From: Syntrophobacteraceae bacterium
GTDB taxonomy: Bacteria > Desulfobacterota > Syntrophobacteria > Syntrophobacterales > Syntrophobacteraceae
Direction of reading: 5' to 3'
Length of the DNA stretch: 34,239 bases
Assembly: GCA_031292215.1 (NCBI GenBank)
Contig: JARLHO010000107.1
Span: 1 to 34,239, forward strand
A model generated the notes under the pieces. It worked only from the letters and a program-made list of their open reading frames with translations. It had not been told where the DNA came from and made no database searches. Of the stretch, positions 16,768 to 24,746 are shown one piece after another. Made by a program: the position numbers and the translations under genes. The stretch's first letter is position 1; the number at the start of each line of letters is the position of its first letter.

Positions 16768-18162
16768 TCAAGAGCGTAGGTCTGCCCCCTTCTTTTGATC
16801 CAACGATGTCGCCCGGGGGAAAACCACCGATACACGAAGGCCCGACATCGATCGTGTGTCGGCAAATCCCAAGCTCAATTTTGCACCGGCGCGGGCAGCA
16901 ATGGTCTGAACAATTGATAAGCCTAGCCCCGAACTAATCTCCTCGTTGCCTAAAATACGGTAAAACGGATCAAATACCAGCTCCCGCTCCACTTCCGCAA
17001 TGCCGGGGCCGTTGTCTTCGACCACCAGCGTAGTCGCTTCATTAGTTTCGAAAACCGACAAATCCACACGCCCCCTTGCCGGTGTATAGCGGATTGCGTT
17101 GTCCACCAGATTTTTGACGAGGGTTATCAAATCAATCTCGTTGACGAGAACCTGAACGTCCAGGTTGCTCACGACGCCGATATCGATACCCTTAACCTCG
17201 GCTAGCGGTATCAAATCCTCCAATACGCGCCGATAGACTTGTTTTACAGATACCGGGTTGTTGGGCGCGGTTGCCGAAACCTGGGCGCGCGCCAGCGCCA
17301 ACAATTGATCGATTAACTTCCTGCCACGCTCGATACCTTGCTGCAAAGTGTTTAGTCGCTCACGTGCCGTGGAGGACATCTTCGCATCCGCAAGCCGCTC
17401 GGCTTGAAGCGACAGCGCAGTCAGCGGAGAGCGCAATTCGTGCGCAGCTCCGGCGACGAAGCGCCGTTGCTCGTCGATTGATTTTTCCACGCGGCCCAAA
17501 AGTCGGTTGATTGCCCTTACGAAGGGTCGGATTTCGGCGGGCAGTGGTTCGTGGGCAATCGTGTGCAGTTCATGCTCGCCACGCTGATCGATTTCGGCAG
17601 AGAGGTCTTTGATCGGCTTGAAGATTTTACGGACCAGATTGGCCACGACGACAAGCAGTATCGGAACCAGTATCAGGAAGGGCATCAGGGTGCGCAGCGA
17701 ACTGTATCGTGCGATTTCGTCCCGGACCTCCGTATCCTGGGCTACCGCCAAACGTTTTTCACTGCCAAGCTTTTTGACAAATACCCTATAGGTTTTCTTC
17801 CCGATACTTACGGTTTGCATGCCGTTACGGAGGTTTTGAGGCAGCGTCAACGGTGAGTTGGCGACACTCTCGGCGCCTTTCGCTGAGTGTGCCGAGAGCA
17901 ATTGCACAAAGACACGCGATTCCGTGTCGTAGTCGCCCGCCTCTTTGCCCGAAGCACCACCCTGGGGTATGATCGGATTACGACTGTCGAACAAAGCGGC
18001 GACCTGGCGCAACAGATCGTCTTGCAACTCGTGGGCCTCGTTGAATGCAGACAAGAAGGCAAACATCCCGGCAATCAGGGCGACACCCAAAATCACCCCT
18101 GACAGCCAGAGGGAAAGCCTTATCTGGAGCGAGTCCGCTACCCGCCTTTTGATACCATCCAT
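16768..18162 (-). CDS. Sensor histidine kinase, QseC/PmrB-like
   Basis: Inner-membrane sensor kinase of 464 residues. A first membrane helix (about 18-40) is followed by a periplasmic loop of roughly 115 residues, a second helix (about 160-177), a HAMP region and a HisKA domain with phospho-His241 in GAAHELRSPLTALSLQAERL. The ATPase domain has NLVDNAIRYTPARG, VEDNGPGI and SSGLGLSIV. The domain order and loop size match QseC/PmrB-type kinases of beta- and gammaproteobacteria. The start overlaps the regulator gene by 25 bases, so it is translated together with it. The signal cannot be read from sequence. Confidence 0.92.
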   Translation of the reverse strand: MDGIKRRVADSLQIRLSLWLSGVILGVALIAGMFAFLSAFNEAHELQDDLLRQVAALFDSRNPIIPQGGASGKEAGDYDTESRVFVQLLSAHSAKGAESVANSPLTLPQNLRNGMQTVSIGKKTYRVFVKKLGSEKRLAVAQDTEVRDEIARYSSLRTLMPFLILVPILLVVVANLVRKIFKPIKDLSAEIDQRGEHELHTIAHEPLPAEIRPFVRAINRLLGRVEKSIDEQRRFVAGAAHELRSPLTALSLQAERLADAKMSSTARERLNTLQQGIERGRKLIDQLLALARAQVSATAPNNPVSVKQVYRRVLEDLIPLAEVKGIDIGVVSNLDVQVLVNEIDLITLVKNLVDNAIRYTPARGRVDLSVFETNEATTLVVEDNGPGIAEVERELVFDPFYRILGNEEISSGLGLSIVQTIAARAGAKLSLGFADTRSMSGLRVSVVFPRATSLDQKKGADLRS

Positions 18163-18803
18163 CCAACCCCCCTCACGTTCTTGATAACCTCGCCACCCAG
18201 CTTCTTGCGCAGGGCATGAATCAAAAACTCTACAGCATTGCTTTCGACTTCCTCACCCCAACCGTATATCCGTTCCTCCAATTGGCTACGAGACAAAATG
18301 GCGCCAGGACGGACCATCAGGGCCTGCAATAGCGCGAATTCCCGATTGGATAACTGCACGGCATCGCCTTCGTGGGCGCGCGCCTCGCGTGTTGCAGGAT
18401 CGAGCGACACTATGCCATTGCTCAAAATCGGGGCTGCCATTCCCCCTTTGCGTCGTAGCACGGCGCGCATGCGGGCAAGCAACTCAGCCATTTCGAACGG
18501 CTTGAGCACATAGTCATCCGCCCCTCCGTCCAGCCCGCGAATCCGGTCATCGAGTCCATCACGAGCTGTGATGATGAGCAGAGGCACTGGATTGTCCTTG
18601 GCGCGGATCGAATTGAGCACCTCCAGGCCGTCCTTTCCCGGCAAACGGAGGTCGAGCAACACGAGATCGTATTTTTGATAGGTTAGCGTATCGAGGGCGG
18701 TTTGCCCATTTTTTACCCAGTCGGCGGCGTAGGAAGCATCTTTCAATGCCCCGCGGATAGCCTCGCCGATCATGGGGTCGTCTTCTACCAACAAGACCCG
18801 CAT
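18138..18803 (-). CDS. OmpR-family response regulator, QseB/PmrA-like
   Basis: DNA-binding regulator of 221 residues. The receiver has LLVEDDPMIG and phospho-Asp51 in LLDLRLPGKDG, and the Lys in VLKPFEMAEL. The winged helix follows (LSNREFALLQALMVRPGAILSR and NAVEFLIHALRKKLG). ATG 18803 is chosen because GGAGG lies 5 bases before it; an upstream in-frame extension of six codons is non-conserved. It is paired with the downstream kinase. Likely targets include its own block: TTAG repeats with an 11-base period lie upstream of the first gene. Confidence 0.93.
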   Translation of the reverse strand: MRVLLVEDDPMIGEAIRGALKDASYAADWVKNGQTALDTLTYQKYDLVLLDLRLPGKDGLEVLNSIRAKDNPVPLLIITARDGLDDRIRGLDGGADDYVLKPFEMAELLARMRAVLRRKGGMAAPILSNGIVSLDPATREARAHEGDAVQLSNREFALLQALMVRPGAILSRSQLEERIYGWGEEVESNAVEFLIHALRKKLGGEVIKNVRGVGWMVSKGG

Positions 18804-18862
18804 TCGTCCTCCAGCGATCATCGTGTCGCGCTTTTATTTGAAAAGATAATAAGGCGGCTCTA

Positions 18863-19621
18863 TCAGTGGCATTGTCTTGCCGCCCTTTGCCTGAAGATCA
18901 AGATGCACGTTAGAATTAACCCAATAAGGACCGCCGACGCGGAATAGCGGCTCAGCGCCAATCCACCGGCGTTGAGAGGCTTGTCGAGGAAATCGCCTAC
19001 CACCGCGCCGAGGGGGCGGGTAAGAATGAATGCCGCCCAGAACAGCAGGGTGCGAGATATGGTTGTCCAGTAGTACGCCACAGCAACGAGCACCAACAGG
19101 GCGCCGAATACCATGGCGCCTCCCCCATAGCCAAGCCCCGCCGAATCAGCCGTCCAATCTCCAAGGGCCGTGCCCAGGGTTTGAGAAAACATGATCGTCA
19201 CCCAATAGAACGTCTCGGACTTCGGAGAACTGACGGTTTCGACCGATACCGTGCCGAGCGACAGATACCAAATGGCTAAAGATGCCGTCAATAAGACAAA
19301 CAGTAGCGAGGCCCCCCCTGCATAGCCGATCCCAAGAGAGCGGTCCGCATAGTCCGCCAACGTCGTCCCGACTGTTGTCGTCGCGATGATGGTTGTCCAA
19401 TAGAGGAACGGGTAAAAGCTTTCCGCCTTGATCTGGGCGGCTACGGCGACTAGAAAGATTGCCGCGAAAATAGCCGTTCCGGTAAGATAACCCAGATTCA
19501 TAGTCATGGACACTGAGTCGCCACCGGTCTCGCCCAAAGTGGTAGCGGCAACTTTGATGATCCAGAAGATCAAAGTAACTTCCGGGACCTTGCTCAAGGG
19601 ATGTTCTGTCGTATTGTTCAA
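18863..19621 (-). CDS. COG4705-like multi-pass membrane protein
   Basis: Hydrophobic 252-residue protein with about eight membrane helices built from four similar repeats. Each repeat has a polar motif at its start: TTLGETGGDS, TTVGTTLADYADRS, QTLGTALGDWTADS and RPLGAVVGDFLDKP, the latter three followed by a Gly-rich GIGYAGG-type turn. This internal repetition is characteristic of the uncharacterised COG4705 membrane-protein family. The start appears to be TTG 19621 with AAGGA seven bases upstream. It lies between a PepSY-protein gene and the regulator gene on the same strand. The biochemical role is unknown; the repeated Thr/Gly/Asp motifs suggest a substrate or ion path, which is only a guess. 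Confidence 0.8.
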   Translation of the reverse strand: MNNTTEHPLSKVPEVTLIFWIIKVAATTLGETGGDSVSMTMNLGYLTGTAIFAAIFLVAVAAQIKAESFYPFLYWTTIIATTTVGTTLADYADRSLGIGYAGGASLLFVLLTASLAIWYLSLGTVSVETVSSPKSETFYWVTIMFSQTLGTALGDWTADSAGLGYGGGAMVFGALLVLVAVAYYWTTISRTLLFWAAFILTRPLGAVVGDFLDKPLNAGGLALSRYSASAVLIGLILTCILIFRQRAARQCH

Positions 19622-19798
19622 AGGATTTTCCTTCTTTTTTTCATGACGGCTATTATCCTGAATTGTTTCCGGGCGACCGAAGGGTGGGCCGCCTAACCGG
19701 CAATCGTTACCGGAAAGTTGGCCCTTATCCCTATGATGTCAAGCCGAGGCCGCCATTGCAAGCCGCCGATGAGTAAGGTGGCTTCCCTCGCTTGGCGC

Positions 19799-20110
19799 TT
19801 AGTCCGCGTTAGGCCCTTCCGGCGCGTTTTCCAGCAGCGCGGCCGTTCTAGCGTCCACGCCAACTTCCCGGGTGGCCTTGCCGCGCCGGATGTCGAAAGA
19901 ATAGCGCAGGCCGCTGCCACCTTTCTCACGCTCCAATTCCTCGTCGGTAATCTTTCCGGGATAGGCCTTGAGGGCGATCACCCGTGCCTGTTCCATGCTG
20001 ATTTTTGCCTCTCCGGCAAATTTTTGGCCCGTGTAAGCGGACGCATTGCCTGCTTCCACCAACAGAAACAGGCCCAGCAACGTCATTGCACACTTCTTCG
20101 ATACTGTCAT
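19799..20110 (-). CDS. Small exported PepSY-domain protein
   Basis: A 103-residue protein with an N-terminal signal peptide (MTVSKKCAMTLLGLFLLVEA, cleavage after NASA) and one PepSY domain: ISMEQARVIALKAYPGKI followed by ELEREKGGSGLRYSFDI and GVDARTAAL. It should be periplasmic. Small PepSY proteins are frequent neighbours of QseBC/PmrAB-type two-component systems and may bind peptide, metal or the sensor loop. The ATG follows AGGAG at 7 bases; a longer in-frame reading has no conserved residues. It is the first gene of the block and the likely promoter-proximal target. Confidence 0.85.
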   Translation of the reverse strand: MTVSKKCAMTLLGLFLLVEAGNASAYTGQKFAGEAKISMEQARVIALKAYPGKITDEELEREKGGSGLRYSFDIRRGKATREVGVDARTAALLENAPEGPNAD

Positions 20111-20169
20111 GATGGTACTCCTATCGAGTTCGATTAAAATCGGGCAGACGAGTCGACGTCCACCATCAT

Positions 20170-20205
20170 TACAATTGTAGACATCGAGACTTAGCCCATA
20201 ATTAG
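20170..20205 (-). promoter_or_regulatory. Candidate operators upstream of the PepSY gene
   Basis: A perfect 10-base palindrome TACAATTGTA (20170-20179) fits the TACA-N2-TGTA core bound by CopY/BlaI-type repressors. Next to it TTAG occurs at 20191-20194 and 20202-20205, an 11-base period typical of OmpR-family half-sites such as PmrA/QseB boxes. Both lie 60-95 bases before the PepSY ATG. The cognate regulator encoded in the block is OmpR-type, so the TTAG repeat is the more likely of the two. Confidence 0.35.
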
Positions 20206-20264
20206 CGATGAGAATTAATTGGATCGTTTTGATGGACGGCAGGTAGTTTTCGTGACAGCGCAAA

Positions 20265-20345
20265 GGGGCTTGACGTGCTTTATTTAGCCGCAGGGGCTTG
20301 CCTCATCGCCAAAGGGGGCTTGGCTCAATCACGGAAGGGGGCTTG
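20265..20345 (+). repeat. Four decaying GGGGCTTG repeats
   Basis: GGGGCTTG occurs at 20265-20272, 20293-20300, 20315-20322 and 20338-20345. The last two copies share a longer unit (GGGGGCTTGGCTCAATC) with a 23-base period. The spacing is 28, 22 and 23 bases. This is a degenerate tandem array in non-coding DNA upstream of the two-component block. Confidence 0.6.
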
Positions 20346-20354
20346 GCTCAATCG

Positions 20355-20377
20355 CCCCCCTTTTTTTCAAAGGGGGG
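20355..20377. repeat. Perfect 9-bp G/C-run hairpin
   Basis: CCCCCCTTT at 20355-20363 and AAAGGGGGG at 20369-20377 form a perfect stem with a 5-base loop. It lies directly after the GGGGCTTG array and before a second G-rich run (GGTTGGGGGGATT). Such hairpins are common in dispersed intergenic repeats of deltaproteobacteria; neither flank shows a proper T tract. Confidence 0.55.
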
Positions 20378-20403
20378 TTGGGGGGATTTCAAGTCTTTTC
20401 GAT

Positions 20404-20434
20404 GGTGTCTATAGGGGTTGGTGTCTATAGGGGT
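20404..20434 (+). repeat. Tandem 15-mer, 16-base period
   Basis: GGTGTCTATAGGGGT is present exactly at 20404-20418 and 20420-20434. A third, degenerate copy follows at about 20440-20462 with a small insertion in the middle. This is a second, distinct repeat family within 150 bases of the first. Confidence 0.7.
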
Positions 20435-20642
20435 CTGGTTGGCGTCTATTGTCCATAGGGGTCCAACCCAAGCCAAGTCGCCGACTATACGTATGAAAGT
20501 GAGGTCCTGACTTCGTTAAGTATTTGGAATCATGGACTTGGAACCTCATTTTCTCCCCTGTTTTCGTTCCTGCGGCCTGTAAACTGTCGGAAACCCCGGC
20601 CTGCTTCATCCCGCAGGTTGCTTCCGAAGTCTTAGCCACCTT

Positions 20643-20673
20643 GAAAAATCCCGGGTGGTTGAAACCGCCGGGG
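20643..20673 (-). terminator. Likely terminator of the aminotransferase-MFS operon
   Basis: On the minus strand a stem (20673-20663 with 20660-20650, loop of two) has nine pairs with two mismatches, and ATTTTTC follows at once. It lies about 80 bases beyond the MFS stop codon, the expected place for rho-independent termination of that operon. Confidence 0.45.
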
Positions 20674-20752
20674 ATCCCGCACGTAACATTAGAATATAGC
20701 AAGACTATCGCATCTGGCCCTAATCATAACCGCTTTGTTGCTCACGGGCACG

Positions 20753-21973
20753 TCATCGGGCGACGGACTCATTCGGCACCGACGATTTTAGACCTTCGAA
20801 CAGGACGAGCACAACGAGATTGACAAAAATGATCCCCGCACACAGGTTGAATAGAAAAGCGACAGAGCGGCCGGAGGCAATCAATACCCCTCCAAGGTAT
20901 GGGCTGATGAAAAAACCCGCATCCATGGCGAACAAAGCCAGATTTATATTTACTCCCCGAAGTTGGGGCGCTGACACCTCGAAAAGCGTTGCGTTCAGCA
21001 GGGGCATGATAAAACCTATGCAAAGCCCGTAGTAGCCGGCCATTAGAAAAAACATGAAATTTCCATTCATGTGACCGAAAAGCATAAAACATGGGGCAAG
21101 GAGAAGCATGAAAACCTGGAGTATCCTGGTCTTGTCGATCTTATCGAAAAAGAGTCCTCCACCAAGGCGCAGGGCTATCATGACGATAGTTGCGATCGTG
21201 AAAAACCAGCCCACTTCGGTAATCGAGTTTGCCGCGGCATACCCTTTCATAAAATAGAAGACCGTGGCATAGGAAAGATAGACAAAGAGGTTTACCAGGA
21301 GCAGGAGACATATCCGGGGGTCTTTGAGGTTCGTTCGGATTTCATCGATTTTCGGCCGCTTTACCAGGACCCCCTCCACCTCGCTCAGCGCATTATTCAA
21401 TCTTTTCCGCAGCAGGAGAAGCAAAAGCAGCGCAGGGATCGCCAGTATTGTCACTCCTCGATATATTTGAGCCTCATTTTGCGTGTATCCCTTGAGCGAT
21501 TCGGTGATCAGGGGCATTATGGCGTAGGGAACCAGCACCGACACGCTGATAATGCCAAAACCCTGCCCGCTTTTATCCTTGGGAATGAAATGGACCACCA
21601 GCGCCATGGCCGCCGATACAAGCAAAACGAAAGCGGCCCCATGGATGACCCGAAGGACTATAAGGCCCGGCACGGTAACCACCCATCCGTAGGAGCAAAG
21701 AACACCCATAATCAAGATCAAGGCTGCAATCATTGCAGCGGCGGCATTTTTTGCATGCAGCAGGGGCGCCGCCGCAAGGCGCAACAGGAAAGCGCTCATC
21801 GGCTCCAGCCCCACAAGGAAGCCCCTCCAGTCGGAGGGGATGGAGATTCTGGCCAAGTAGTCGAAAAAGCTGTAGAATACCGCCATGTTACAGAATGAAA
21901 AAAAGATGATGAGGTTGAGCATTACAAATTCGATAGAGAAGAGTCTCTGCCTGTCGGTCGTTTGCAAGGTCAA
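20753..21973 (-). CDS. MFS transporter
   Basis: Inner-membrane carrier of the major facilitator superfamily, 406 residues, with about 12 hydrophobic helices. A central cytoplasmic stretch (RKRLNNALSEVEGVLVKRPKIDEIR) separates the two halves. The segment IVLRVIHGAAFVLLVSAA corresponds to helix 4 of drug- and metabolite-type MFS proteins. The start is a TTG at 21973 that overlaps the aminotransferase stop by 4 bases, with AAGG just upstream, so translation is coupled. The substrate is unknown. As the last gene of an operon with an aminotransferase it may export or import the amino compound that enzyme handles. Confidence 0.87.
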   Translation of the reverse strand: MTLQTTDRQRLFSIEFVMLNLIIFFSFCNMAVFYSFFDYLARISIPSDWRGFLVGLEPMSAFLLRLAAAPLLHAKNAAAAMIAALILIMGVLCSYGWVVTVPGLIVLRVIHGAAFVLLVSAAMALVVHFIPKDKSGQGFGIISVSVLVPYAIMPLITESLKGYTQNEAQIYRGVTILAIPALLLLLLLRKRLNNALSEVEGVLVKRPKIDEIRTNLKDPRICLLLLVNLFVYLSYATVFYFMKGYAAANSITEVGWFFTIATIVMIALRLGGGLFFDKIDKTRILQVFMLLLAPCFMLFGHMNGNFMFFLMAGYYGLCIGFIMPLLNATLFEVSAPQLRGVNINLALFAMDAGFFISPYLGGVLIASGRSVAFLFNLCAGIIFVNLVVLVLFEGLKSSVPNESVAR

Positions 21974-23094
21974 AACATCCTTCCTTCCTTCAGGATTTTT
22001 GATAAAGATTCGGCAAATGCTTCGAGAGCTTCCCGGTGGGAGACGGTAATCCTTATCCAGTTGGGGAAACGAAAACCGGTCATTGCGCGCACCATAACGC
22101 CGCAGGTCATCATCTTCCTGTACGCCAGGCTGTCGCTTATCGGTAGATGCGTCATCACGAAATTGCCTTCACCGTGAACGCAGTCAAGTCCCATCAGGTC
22201 AAGTTCTTTCAGGAGGAACCCCTTGCCCGCCCTCACGCTTTCGCGGGTGCGCCCGACGTGCTCCGGGTCGTCCAGGGCCGAAAACGCCCCCACCTGCGCC
22301 AGGGCGTTTACCGAGTACACGACACAGGTGCGCCGGATAATGTCTACGACCTCGCTGCTTCCGGCAAGATAGCCGATGCGAAGTCCGGCAAGACCATACA
22401 TCTTGGAAAAGGTCCTAAAGACCACAAGGTTGGGGTAATTGGCTATTAAAGCCATCGAATCCGGGAAATCCGGGTTTTCGACGAACTCCCTGTACGCCTC
22501 ATCCACCACCACGATGCAGCGTCGATCGACCCTGTCGAGAAACGAGCACAGCGTGCGCTTGTCCCACCAGCTTCCGGTAGGGTTGTTGGGATTGCAGATA
22601 AAGAGGATTTTGCTGCGTTCGTCGATCCTTTCGATCATTGCCCCGGCATCGAACCCGTAATCCACCAGCGGGACGAGGCGCGCCTCGAACCCGGAAAATT
22701 CAGCCACCCATTCATAAACCGCGAAGGTCTTGTCCGCGGTGATTATGTTATCGCCCTGCCGGCAGAATGCCTTTATCGCAAAAGCGATCACTTCGTTTGC
22801 GCCGTTTCCCACGATGAACTGGTCCGGACGCATCCCGAAAATACCGCCCAGTTTTTGCCTGAGGTGATAGCAGTCGCCGCTCGGATATATGGACGCGCGA
22901 GTGGTATCGAACGCCCGGAGCGCTCTGCGGGAAGTCTCCGGAGGCCCAAGCGGGTTTTCATTGTTGTTCAAACGATAGAGCTTTGGGCAGCCGTAGAGTT
23001 TTTTCAGATCATCATCGGGCTTGCTCGGTATGTAGGCTTCGAAACATTTGACATAATCGGGAACCAGCCTCTCCAGGTCGGGAAAAGGGGTCAT
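21970..23094 (-). CDS. HisC-like class I/II aminotransferase
   Basis: PLP-dependent aminotransferase of 374 residues related to histidinol-phosphate aminotransferase. The N-terminus has YRLNNNENPLGPP, the cofactor region VGNGANEVIAFAIKAF, and CNPNNPTGSWWD and VVVDEAYREFV follow. The PLP lysine lies in FRTFSKMYGLAGLRIGYL. No other his gene is nearby and both neighbours are non-biosynthetic, so this is more likely a specialised relative (aromatic or threonine-phosphate-decarboxylase-like) than the true HisC. It overlaps both neighbours by 4 bases, giving a tightly coupled three-gene operon. Confidence 0.85.
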   Translation of the reverse strand: MTPFPDLERLVPDYVKCFEAYIPSKPDDDLKKLYGCPKLYRLNNNENPLGPPETSRRALRAFDTTRASIYPSGDCYHLRQKLGGIFGMRPDQFIVGNGANEVIAFAIKAFCRQGDNIITADKTFAVYEWVAEFSGFEARLVPLVDYGFDAGAMIERIDERSKILFICNPNNPTGSWWDKRTLCSFLDRVDRRCIVVVDEAYREFVENPDFPDSMALIANYPNLVVFRTFSKMYGLAGLRIGYLAGSSEVVDIIRRTCVVYSVNALAQVGAFSALDDPEHVGRTRESVRAGKGFLLKELDLMGLDCVHGEGNFVMTHLPISDSLAYRKMMTCGVMVRAMTGFRFPNWIRITVSHREALEAFAESLSKILKEGRMF

Positions 23095-24413
23095 GGACGT
23101 TTCCCCCCGTACTGAAAGACAACGACATCGGCCTTTCCGGCATAGGGCAGCACGAAGCGCGGCTCAAAGCCCTGCGCGAGGAGTCCGGGGATGAAGAGGG
23201 TCTGCCATGCGTGGCCCAGGTCGACGGCGAAATGAATGTTAGGAATTTTCTCGCTCTTCATGAGCTTCAAATGGCGCCCGATGTTTTCCGCCTCGTCTGC
23301 TCCCGGCCACATGGGCCGCAGTGTGACACGCCCCCGGGGGCGATCGAATTCGGCGCAAAGAACCGAATGACGTGGAACAGTTTCGCCCGAGGGACGCTCC
23401 AACCTGATCTCTCTTGGCAGCACCAGCTTCGCGTATTCACGGCGAATAAACACCTCAAGATCCGGATGGACCCATACGGTTGCCCCCATGTCCTCTCGAA
23501 GCATCCTGAACCACGCTTCCACGGCCGTGGAAGACCCATCGGGCCCATAAGCGTCAAAAGTCCCCAAAAGCTCGAACCGGCGCTCGGGAAATTGCGGAGG
23601 AGGGCCGACGTTTACGATCCCGACAGCAGAGGTCCTTGCAACAGAGCCAATGCAACCGTCGAGAAGCTCTTCGGAAATGGAGGATGCCAAAGGCTGGTTG
23701 AAGATATACGGGCCGAAGCACTCGACCATTTTTTCTCCGAGGTTTCGCCAAAAAATTGCCCCTCCAATTTGCCCCTCCCCTCCCACTGCCGCTAAACACG
23801 CATATTCTCCCGCAGCCATCATGTCCGCCAGTCTCCCGGGATGGAGTAGGATATCGGAAAGTCCGCCGGCATCGTAATACGATAGGGCCAGCCGCGAGAT
23901 AAACTTGAGTTCTTCCGGCGCGGGCGGTCTCAGGATGGTTTTTGACAGTGGGGCGGCCACTGCCGCCTCGACCTCCGGGGGCAGAGGGGAGTAGGATTTT
24001 TCCTTGACCAGCATAAGCTCCAGTCCCCCTCCTTTCTCTCGGTCCAACAGGAAACGGTCAACCGATCTGGATGCGATGACAAGTCCCATCGAATCAAGTG
24101 CCGCGTCATCGTCAAAAGCTATGGAGGCGGTAATGTTGAAAGCCTCCAGGTCGAAAGCCTCGCTCGGAAGTGAAAAAACCGCCTGCGCGAAGTAGCCCCC
24201 GTTAGAGCAGGCAATTTGTAAACGGCCTCCAGAGCGGTTCGCCTTCCGGCACAGGTGCATGAATACTTCTTCGGCGGCCAGGGTCAGCCTGAGCGATTCA
24301 TCGGACCCCAGTCCAAAGCAAAAGGCCGCCTTTTCAACGAAAGCGGTCACAACCGGCAGGAAAATTTCGTCACCAACAACCGACAATAGAAGCTTTTCGG
24401 TCTCACGTTTCAC
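23091..24413 (-). CDS. Fusion of degenerate RsbW-like HATPase and GNAT-like domain
   Basis: A 440-residue protein with two parts. Residues 1-140 resemble an anti-sigma-type HATPase (LRLTLAAEEVFMHLCRKA for the N box, then GGGLELMLVKEK at the end). The N-box Asn is replaced by His and the glycine-rich G2 loop is poorly kept, so ATP binding may be lost. Residues 165-440 resemble GNAT acyltransferase folds and end in VDLGHAW then LLAQGFEPRFVLPYAG. That ending matches the end of the second GNAT-like protein (28449-29510). The GTG start follows GGAG. It is the first gene of the aminotransferase-MFS operon and diverges from the binding-protein/SpoIIE operon. I infer a regulatory or acyl-transfer output linked to the partner switch; the exact role is unknown. 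Confidence 0.6.
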   Translation of the reverse strand: MKRETEKLLLSVVGDEIFLPVVTAFVEKAAFCFGLGSDESLRLTLAAEEVFMHLCRKANRSGGRLQIACSNGGYFAQAVFSLPSEAFDLEAFNITASIAFDDDAALDSMGLVIASRSVDRFLLDREKGGGLELMLVKEKSYSPLPPEVEAAVAAPLSKTILRPPAPEELKFISRLALSYYDAGGLSDILLHPGRLADMMAAGEYACLAAVGGEGQIGGAIFWRNLGEKMVECFGPYIFNQPLASSISEELLDGCIGSVARTSAVGIVNVGPPPQFPERRFELLGTFDAYGPDGSSTAVEAWFRMLREDMGATVWVHPDLEVFIRREYAKLVLPREIRLERPSGETVPRHSVLCAEFDRPRGRVTLRPMWPGADEAENIGRHLKLMKSEKIPNIHFAVDLGHAWQTLFIPGLLAQGFEPRFVLPYAGKADVVVFQYGGKRP

Positions 24414-24746
24414 TTCGGCTCCTCAGATTGGCTGGATCGGCGCAAGGCCTTTTCCAGGCGTATTCTCGACCAGGGTACTTTGTTTATAAGGCGCCTCCGG
24501 AATAGTCTAATCGGCAAAAGGATTGGATAGGTTGAATGAAATGACGCCCCTATTTCGGACATTCACATTTTAGTCGAACAGTTTGCGGGACCGGACAATG
24601 TTTTTGACTAAAGCGGCTCCCAATGGCGTTTTCGACAGAAAAAACCGATCGCTATTCACTATTGACTACCCATGATGTAAAGTGGCGCCTTACGGATTGC
24701 CGGACTGCCCAATTCAAATGAATAACGGAGACTGAAGCTTACAAAC
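24414..24746. other. Divergent regulatory region
   Basis: These 333 bases separate the divergently read HATPase-GNAT operon and the binding-protein/SpoIIE operon, and must hold both promoters. The ATTCACTATT at 24654-24663 is shared with the iterated sequence after 3830. I could not identify a confident promoter or operator. Confidence 0.4.

Noticed and set aside
20524-20823. 99-codon plus-strand frame after the repeats
   Set aside because: No family resemblance and it runs into the antisense of the MFS gene; a terminator hairpin lies within it.
21071-21898. 275-codon plus-strand frame opposite the MFS gene
   Set aside because: Highly charged, His/Gln-rich antisense translation of membrane helices; the minus-strand MFS reading is clear.
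21970-23094. Naming the aminotransferase hisC
   Set aside because: The fold fits but no histidine-synthesis gene is nearby, and the operon partners suggest another substrate.
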